In this document: positions 56,601 through 64,000 of the stretch, in pieces
Layout of the letters: every line of letters begins with the position of its first letter
Numbering within the stretch: position 1 is the first letter of the stretch
Assembly: GCA_907163375.1 (NCBI GenBank)
Contig: CAJQUW010003210.1
Coordinates: forward strand, 55,698 to 119,697
Reading direction: 5' to 3'
Origin: Prostheceraeus crozeri
Taxonomy: Eukaryota > Platyhelminthes > Polycladida > Euryleptidae
DNA length: 64,000 nt
Translations under genes and position numbers: made by a program
The notes under the pieces: model-generated
Databases searched by the model: none
Told to the model about the DNA's origin: nothing
What the model saw: only the letters and a program-made list of their open reading frames with translations

Positions 56601-59355
56601 TTTCACTGTCCACGGTTCAATGTCACAGACTGTCTGATCTCTATGGTCACAACAACCAAACAACTGAGTGGGAAGATACACCACATTAATAGATTTGTAT
56701 CGATGCTCTGTTTAAACTTATTAGGTTGCAAATTAACACCAGCATGCTGGAGTGTGTTATGTCAAAATTCTACGTCAAAAATTGTCAAAAAGGTCTGTGT
56801 GGTCGTTCAAGCTTTCATAGTTCGTGTTGGTCATTTTTAGCAAGGCGTTTACGGTATGTAGAAAGCACTTATAGGAAGCATGTAGATGTAATTATATGCA
56901 GACAATTTTTCTTCTAACTTTTACAAGCATTTTTTGTGACAGCAACTTATTGGACATTAATTGTTTGTCATTACCAGATTTCATGTCAACAAGACAAGTA
57001 GTTCCTATAAAATGACAAATATTGATTTACAAATCTCGATTTCTAAAGAATATATCAAAAGATAATAAATTTAGATGGAATAATAACTTAACATTGATAG
57101 CATGGAAGTAATAGAGACACTGAACTTGGCCAGAATACTTGGCAACTCTTCGCAGTCTTTCTCGAAGTACATTGATCATCTTTTCGATATTCTGTCTCCG
57201 AAGTAGACACGCTTCAATCAAGATTTCTCTTGAGACGATATGATGATCCCGATCTCCTAACACGAGATTTCTATCCTACCAAGTGAGTAAAATGATTGCA
57301 AAAACATCTCATACAAATACACTGACAACAAGTTTTCGTTACAGCGTTCAATCATTAGTCTTGCATGCTATCTTAACAGATGATTAAATATCGTTGTTTT
57401 CGAGATTCCTCGTATGTTCATCTGTTCTTTTTTCTACTTCGTAGCATCATAAGTAACTGACGGTTTAATGGAAAAAAACAACCGGGGAGTGCTGCCAGAA
57501 CTTAGGATAAGCAAAAGGCCAAGACTTCGTACATAAGGCTCACATAGAAAGACTACTCAACACAGGATTCAGCTGTAAAGCAATGCAAAAACTAAGCTTT
57601 GAGTCAACTGATGGAATTGAGATGCAGTTCACAGATGACCTTAGGTAAGGTTTCATAAATCGCATGAAATTAAATTTTTTGATGAATGTTGTCATGCGTT
57701 TTAAAGAGAAATAGATCTATGACATCGTGACCATGTCGTCACACACTTTAATGAGGGCAATTCTTTCGGTGGATGTCACTGTGGATTAATAAACAGTAGT
57801 AACATTACATTTTTGATTGAGAGCGTAAGCGGTATGACCGTGCCTTGCGGTAAAACTTCGTTCGCAAGTTCTCTAACGACATCAGTTATTGTTATTCTGC
57901 AGGCACATATTTCGTCCAAAGTTGTCAACAAAGTCTTCAAAATCATTACGTCAAAGTAAGAGAAGTCTCTATGATTGGTACGATTGATGCATGGTCGCTT
58001 GTTTTTGTCAGTTAAACTCAAATTTACATCACCACCTGCAGCAAAGTCAAACAGTGTTTGTAGTTGTCATGTGGTTGCAAATTGATAGCAATGGCCATCT
58101 GAGTCATTTCTAGATCTTGATTGGTGTGTCAACATTCTAATGGTGGTGTTTACTTGCACTGATTGTCTCTTCTTCATTATTATATGTAGCAATTCAAAAC
58201 TTTAGACCCCGAATATTCTGCTGCCGATACTCTTGAAAATTATGATGCTTTTGACCCCTCATGATCATGAATGGCCCTCATGAATGCAATGAGAACATGA
58301 TTATAACCAGATGCCTATCAAATACCACATCCATAGACGCAGTCATCAAGAGAATGAAAGGAACTCTTGTACAATCTGCAAGAACACTGCAGATATAATC
58401 TATATAATATATCAGCACCGAATACAGATATTTGTTGTTAAGTTAGAAATTACCACACGTCTAGTAACATTTCTCGCTTTCGGAGTATTGCAGGTCTACA
58501 ATGACTGCACTTGGAAAATCACAATTCCTTCCTTCATCGATGAACTACGCACATGAGGTGATCTGACCGGTCGGAGTTCTTCCTGTGGAAGATATAGACC
58601 TCGTCTCATGCCATCCTTCATTATACAAAAGATCATTTCATTTAATTAAGGAGAACACCCAAGTCGAGTCATCAACAACGAATCTCCCCCAACACGTCCC
58701 TTCCTCAGAGAAGCTCGGAAGTTGTAGCCGGATGTTTCTTGGCTTTCCTTGGGTTTCAGAGGCGGTAACGTGAAGCCGGCAAATTTTCTAACTTTCCTAA
58801 TTATGTTCCTACACGTTTAGGAAACTGCTGCCTTGGACTTTGAAGCACAACGACCGTTTTGTTCCTTCGTGACTTTGTATGAAGTGAATATTGATTAGTT
58901 CAAGGCTGTTTAAAGCACGAAGAATTCTTTCATGGATTTCAATTAATTTCAGATCAAATTTCATCTTCATCTTTTTCCTGAAATACACGATAAACTTGAT
59001 GGAAATCTAATACAATCTGTGAATTTGCTTTTCATTAAATACAGGATAATTTTGGCTAATTAAAGTTTTGAAATGACTCGAATTTCATGTTTGCATTTCA
59101 ACGAATCAATTCTTTCCTCACATTGTAAATATAAAGAGCAGAGATAAATTTAGAAATTTGAAATTTTCATAAGTTCTTATAATATCAGAAAACAAAGTTT
59201 TCCCTCGCTCAATGTCATCTTCAGCCGAAAGCGTGCCTCAATTTTCTATTCATTCTCTCCTAAACCAGTCACGGGACTTTGTATAGCTATCACAGTATAG
59301 CACTCTACTTTCAAGTATCACTCACTAGCAATTTCAATGGACTCTAGGATTACAA
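56601..59355. other. No assigned gene
   Basis: Minus frames at 57027-57263 (charged, possibly helical) and 57776-58021 (containing LKTLLTTLDEICACRITI and VLPQGTVIPLTLSIKN) have a faint resemblance to the helical insertion of hAT transposases (the VIPL region). That is too weak to call. Nothing else recognised. Confidence 0.35.
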
Positions 59356-60080
59356 TGAGTCCGGCAGCAAGAAAGAGTTTCTACAAGGAACGAGGCCGAA
59401 AATGAGACTTTCACAGAATGATACCCAGTACACTCACTAGTTGCTTACTACGAATCTGCGCGTCTGCCGAGCTCTACCTAGTTCCTCTTCTTGTCAGACA
59501 TCATCAAAGAAAATATCATAAATCCAATGGGATGCAGATTGAAATTATCAGCAAAAATTAAGTGCATTATGTGTTATCTGATTAAGCAAAAAGTACTAAG
59601 CCCAGAGACATAATTTCTGACATGGAATGTCTTCAGGTCATTTCCTATCATGTTCATGAACCCTTTTCTATGAAGCTAAACACATACAGATTTGCCAAGC
59701 CTCCTAATGTCGGCCAACACAAGCATTTTGAGCAATTCAATCCACATTTGACCATATTCTCGCATACATTGCCAATCAGAAACATGATAATAACACATGC
59801 ACATAATAGGAAATGAACTGATAACATTCCATGTCAAAAATCGAAGCACTAGACCTTAACTTAGATACCATTAACTAAATAAGCGAAAACACAGAACATT
59901 TCATTTTTACCAAAACTTCAATCTTAGTCACATTGATTTAGCATGTTTTTCTTTGATCGTGTCTGCCAGAAGAGGAACAAGGTAGAACTCGACAGACGCG
60001 CAGATTCTTAGTAGGAATAGGGTGTACATCATCCGTGAAAATCGCATTTTCGACCTTGTTCCCTGCAGAAACTCGATCAA
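59356..60080. mobile_element. Foldback element of the 719-bp type, third full-length copy
   Basis: Left end agtccggcagcaagaaagag, aaggaacgaggccgaaaatg; right end ttccctgcagaaactcgatc. Both arms are present but have drifted to ~80 percent identity with the 51-kb copy, and the outermost right tip is lost. Older than the copies at 13 and 51 kb. Confidence 0.7.
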
Positions 60081-60439
60081 GCGGTAAACCTATGTGCACG
60101 AACATGGATATCTGCAGAATAAGATCCACCACAACATAGATAGTCACAGATCTACATGAAACGAGCTGCGAGGAGAGACTAAATGGTCGTCGTGGTTGTA
60201 GCTATCAACGAATGATTTATTGGAATGTCAGTGGAACCACCATCAGCAGGAAATCAAAATTAGCCTTGCCAGCAGAATGATGATTTGTTCACCGTCATCA
60301 TCTTTACTATTTAGTATTTTCTGCTGCTCTAAAGCAGGACAAATCAGTAATTAGGCATAGATTATCGCAATTCCAAATACATTGGAACAAATATCCTTCA
60401 CGGGCAAATAGCATGCTAAGAAATCAACCATGTACTATG

Positions 60440-61330
60440 GACATAGTTTGGTCCATTATTCCTGAAGTCCTCGGGTGTGCCTCAAGGGTCCGTTTTGGGC
60501 CTATATTCGTCGGCTCACTCTTGTACTTTGCATACATGATATTGTACTAATTGAACCTCTCCCAATGTGCACTTTCTGCAATAGGTTAGTGCATACCAAC
60601 AGCTGGATCCGCAATAATTAATTGACACTTAATTTGGAAAAATCTCAGCAGATGTTCATATCTCGAACGGCATCCACTCACGCACCGCTGCCTGATATCC
60701 CAATTGTCGATAACATGAGAGAATCCTTGTAATCCTTTGGACGAAATGCGTTGTCGTGGGACAGTCATTTTAAAATCATTCTCAAGACTACTTCCCAGAG
60801 ATTGCATGTCGTCAGAATTTTGAAGTCTTTAGTTTCTCGTAATAAACTAACATAGCCTCATTTCACCTTTGTAGCTGTACGCGTTTCCTCTTCTATCTTT
60901 CTTACCTGCCAAATTTGAAATATTGCTCGACGCTTTCCAAAAACGTGCACACCGCATCATTTGTTGTAGGCATTGTCGTTGTTATGAGTTTCCAAATTCA
61001 TATGATTTGCGCAAATGTAGAAGTTTGGATTTTCTTTCAAAATGTAATTGTTTTAAAGCCATTCTTTGCATGAACTTGTGCCCAATCGCCTGCCGCGTAG
61101 TGGACATTTCACTATCTTATACTAAAGGAATGCATAATCTTCCCATATTCATGCATTATGGTTAATATTCTGTTACACATCTGCTAGTATTTGCGTATTA
61201 TGGAACTGCTGATTTTTAGTCTTTGTGTTGTCGACATGTTTCATGGATACATTCACACATATCATTATCATGTAAAAGTCATTTTGTAATGTTCTGATTT
61301 TAAATAGTTCCGAATAAACGCTTACTTCCT
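60440..61330 (+). pseudogene. LINE reverse transcriptase, 3' part, plus strand
   Basis: Reads GVPQGSVLG (60472-60500, RT motif B), then NLEKSQQMFISRTAS, LSWDSHFKIILKT (thumb block LSWxxHI), and finally LDAFQKRAHRIICCRHCRC (the conserved LExxQKRAxRII near the C-terminus), ending near 61165. The FADD box and the segment between motif B and NLEKS are damaged by deletion, and several stops interrupt the rest. A 3' flank to ~61330 ends gaataaacgcttacttcctt followed by gcttactc, a possible repeat tail. Clade unresolved (CR1/jockey-like). Confidence 0.75.
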
Positions 61331-61979
61331 TGCTTACTCACAGAGCTATGTGCATACATGATATTCACTTCGCAAATTCATCAATTTTTATGCATTATTT
61401 TCATTACACATTGCTCGCTTAACAATAAAAGTCAGGTATAAGTTTTCATTAACGGTAGCTCTGCGCAACTTAACAGACTTAACATACTGCCAGGAATTCA
61501 ACATTTAGGATCAATTTCCCCAAAACTGTACGAGCAAAGCGAAACTCTTTGATCGTAAACAGTTAAGGAGATTCATTCAGCCTGATTTTACCCTGTTATT
61601 TCCAAGTGTTGATGTGCTGAGCGTTTATCCAAACAAACTTCTCTCTGATTTTTGAAGATCAAAATTGATGTGTACAGATTTCTTATTCATTGCAAGTGTT
61701 GGAGCTGATTTGAATGTTGATAATCAGTTCTGAATGAAGAAACTTCATTTGAATCATAAATGCCCTCACGGATTATTTTACAATTTCTCAGTGTTATATA
61801 CAGTAGATCTGCGTTGACAAGATATTCCTCATAGTTTTACAAAACAAACAGTCATATTAGCCCTCGCCAGACTTTGGTACTTTTCCTAACGCGCCGCACT
61901 GGGGGAAGCGAATTTCGCTCCGTCTCCTTGCTGATCTCCCAAACTATTATACCCACAGCATTAAATGTTTTGTTTATCT
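61331..61979. other. No recognisable gene
   Basis: Spacer without assignable features. Confidence 0.45.
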
Positions 61980-62560
61980 GCTTCGGTTTGCTAGAAGTGT
62001 GATTAATACGTAATGTACGGCACATAGAGGAACCTATTAAGTGGGCAAAAAGGAATTCCTAATACCTTACAGAGATAGGAAAAAAGTCGTGCGTCGGTTG
62101 CGGATTAATGTGAGTTCCAGCAAAGTGCTTCGATTGCCAATTCCTTCAGATTCGAAGAATTCAGATCATTGCGCACAAGTTTTCTCCATAATGTTGACCC
62201 TTCCGATCATTATTAAAGAAAGTAGCAGGAGCACGAAAATTAGTCCACTTGATGATCCTCTCCTCGGCATTGTTCACTGTATAGTGCACACATTGAATCG
62301 AAGCCCGGCATCGATGTGTGTTTTGGTGTGTGCGAAGTGATATCACAGCACGCACGCATCTCTCACTGGCTGCTTATTGTTTGCCATTTCCAATAGCAAG
62401 CGATGCACGAATTATCCATTCGAGAAGGAGCAAGTTGTCTAATTCTGTGATGTGCCATTTCGATATTAAGGTTACATACAATTCTTCCTTTCTAGGAACC
62501 GAAGCGCACGCAGATGAATCTAATTCTGTGATTATACCAATTTTGCCAAACCACATATCA
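61980..62560 (+). repeat. KKVV repeat family, copy 3
   Basis: The plus frame from 62041 is preceded by cctattaagtgggcaaaaag and reads GKKEFLIPYRDRKKVVRRLR, open for 99 codons. Downstream the copy reaches cacgaattatccattcgaga and gcagatgaatctaattctgt, which is shared (inverted) with 55.8 and 63.9 kb. Confidence 0.65.
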
Positions 62561-63837
62561 ATCGAAGGGGCATTCGAAGGTGATTCAGAAAAACAGAATT
62601 AATTTAATTTGCAATGTCATCGCTAGGATGAGGTGAAGGTCAAGGGTCAAAAAACGTCAATTCTTAACAAATTTCCAGAGATCACTATTTGAAATGGAAA
62701 ATGACAACAAAAACTAATAAACCATACACTAGTCGAAGGACCTGCAAAGGTGGCTAATAAAATGATAATCCTTGATAGTTATGAGATTGCATCATTGTCA
62801 CTAGATGAGGTCAAAGATCAAAAAATTCAAACGTCTAGTTCAACTGAAACCGCACTAAAATTCATTGTCTGAAATACGCTTAATTGTCTCATAGGTGTAA
62901 ATAATTCTTTTCCGATATTACATGTGGTGAAAAATCATTAATATCCGTGACGTTAATCACTTCTCACTGGGAAACATCGCATCATCACAATAGGTAGACC
63001 TATGTGGGGAGACGGGAAAAACAACAACCTTTAAAATGCAGAATCTATATCTATTGCAAGGTCAAGTCAGTTGGGGATGATTTTTGATATGTCTAGTGTA
63101 TTATAACGACTTGAGAATTTTTTGAATATTCCTGAAAATATTTTGAAGTAAACAGAAAAGCTGCTGAGGAACGTGTCAAGTCGCGATAGATGGTCAGAGT
63201 CGTTTTCGTGTATTGGATGTAGAAGTTCGCGTCGGGCCGTGGTGGAGCCACGTGGTTATTCCTGTCGCATTTAAGTTGACTCATTCATTGTAATCACAGA
63301 TCATCCGTTATTTCATCTGACTCGCATAGACTTGAAAAATAAACTTTCTACCTCTGATTTCATTCAATTTCTGTAATTTCGTTATTATTCGCTTAACATT
63401 GATCATTGATTAGTTCACCGGACCATTTGAAGCAAGTCTGAGTGTTCAGTCATGCATGACGCAAACCTCCTCAGACAACGATTTTACAGCGTCGACAGAA
63501 TTGCTGTCGGGAATAATTAAGTTCGTCTCTTCTCCGATGTGGATGAAGACTTCACAATCTTTGCTAGCCTTTTCCTGTTGCCCTCAACACTCGCTTCTCT
63601 CAACAGCACTAGACAAGTTTCTGACTGCCCTTGAGAATATGTAGAGTTTTCGTTTTTCAGAATTGTCACATTTCTTGATAAACTTCTTATCAAGAATTCC
63701 TCAATTGATGCGACAAGGAAAGTGCAATTGATGACTGCACAGCAACTTTTCAGTCGTATTATCATCAGGCTCTGTAGTGTGCCAAGACTCCGGGGAGGAA
63801 GGGGAAGGGGGTTCAGACTCCCCGTCAAAGCATTACC
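62561..63837. other. No recognisable gene
   Basis: AT-rich; a G-rich patch at 63790-63815 (ggggaggaaggggaaggggg) resembles 42677-42696. The minus frame at 63517-63828 is Arg/Ser-rich without motif. Confidence 0.4.
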
Positions 63838-64000
63838 TAGCTCACAGAATTAGATTCATCTGCGCGCGTCTTCGGTTTCCTGGAGAGGAAGAATTGTATG
63901 CAACCTTAGTATCGAAATGGCACATCACAGAATTAGACAGCTTGATGGATAATTCGTGCATCGCTTGCTATTGGAAATGGCAAACAATAGGCTGTCAGCA
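63838..64000 (-). repeat. KKVV repeat family, copy 4, cut by window end
   Basis: ctcacagaattagattcatctgcg through atggataattcgtgcatcgc and aacaataggctgtcagc matches the reverse complement of 62345-62545 closely. The part carrying the reading frame would lie beyond 64000. Confidence 0.7.

Noticed and set aside
57776-58021. Possible hAT transposase helical region on the minus strand
   Set aside because: Similarity is limited to a VIPL-like stretch; no BED finger, catalytic block or dimerisation domain nearby.

Overview
This window is AT-rich, non-coding-dominated eukaryotic DNA, almost certainly from an animal. It has no operons or bacterial-type gene packing, and every reading frame I can assign belongs to a transposable element. 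Animal-type elements are present: Tc1/mariner, piggyBac and hAT DNA transposons, Penelope-like elements (PLEs) with GIY-YIG endonucleases, LINE reverse transcriptases and a tRNA-derived SINE. Scattered motifs such as taggcctac and ctacatgtag are, in my experience, common in marine deuterostome invertebrates (echinoderms, hemichordates) and some molluscs. The exact host is an inference and not firm.

Left part (1-20 kb): a decayed intron-containing transposase-like gene of unknown family at the left edge, a small Tc1 remnant, a 304-bp Harbinger-type MITE, an IS630-like transposon (3.8-5.2 kb) with an array of ~20-bp subterminal repeats, copies of two private repeat families (one with a conserved KKVVRRLRI frame, one a 719-bp foldback element), a Tc1 N-terminal remnant and a striking 39-bp-stem hairpin at 15.8 kb. 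From 16 to 20.4 kb I recognise nothing.

Middle part (20-45 kb): a non-autonomous hAT element, then a three-layer nest at 21.05-26.99 kb. A mariner-like element with DD41D spacing was invaded inside its right inverted repeat by a PLE, which was then invaded by a piggyBac-type MITE. The PLE carries an SGNH-hydrolase-like ORF upstream of its RT/GIY-YIG ORF and a hammerhead-ribozyme-like motif just after it. Further on are a LINE 3' half (30.1-31.2 kb), a second piggyBac-type MITE, a second PLE 3' end with a second hammerhead-like motif, a piggyBac with recognisable DDD transposase (36.4-38.9 kb), several CACTG-ended MITEs, and one possible host terminal exon (40.69-40.81 kb). A 1216-bp hAT element at 43.6-44.8 kb contains a LINE scrap and has a clean 8-bp target duplication.

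Right part (45-64 kb): a mariner relative on the minus strand, a Tc1 element with DD34E transposase, two CACTG foldback MITEs, a hAT C-terminal remnant, a SINE, two more 719-bp-type foldback copies, a PLE RT scrap, a LINE 3' half and three more copies of the KKVVRRLRI repeat.

The most interesting signals are the SGNH-like ORF in an endonuclease-bearing PLE, the paired hammerhead-like motifs, the shared palindrome-capped end design of three different piggyBac-type families, the nested insertion record, and the unassigned repeat family with a conserved reading frame. All assignments are by eye; no database search was run.
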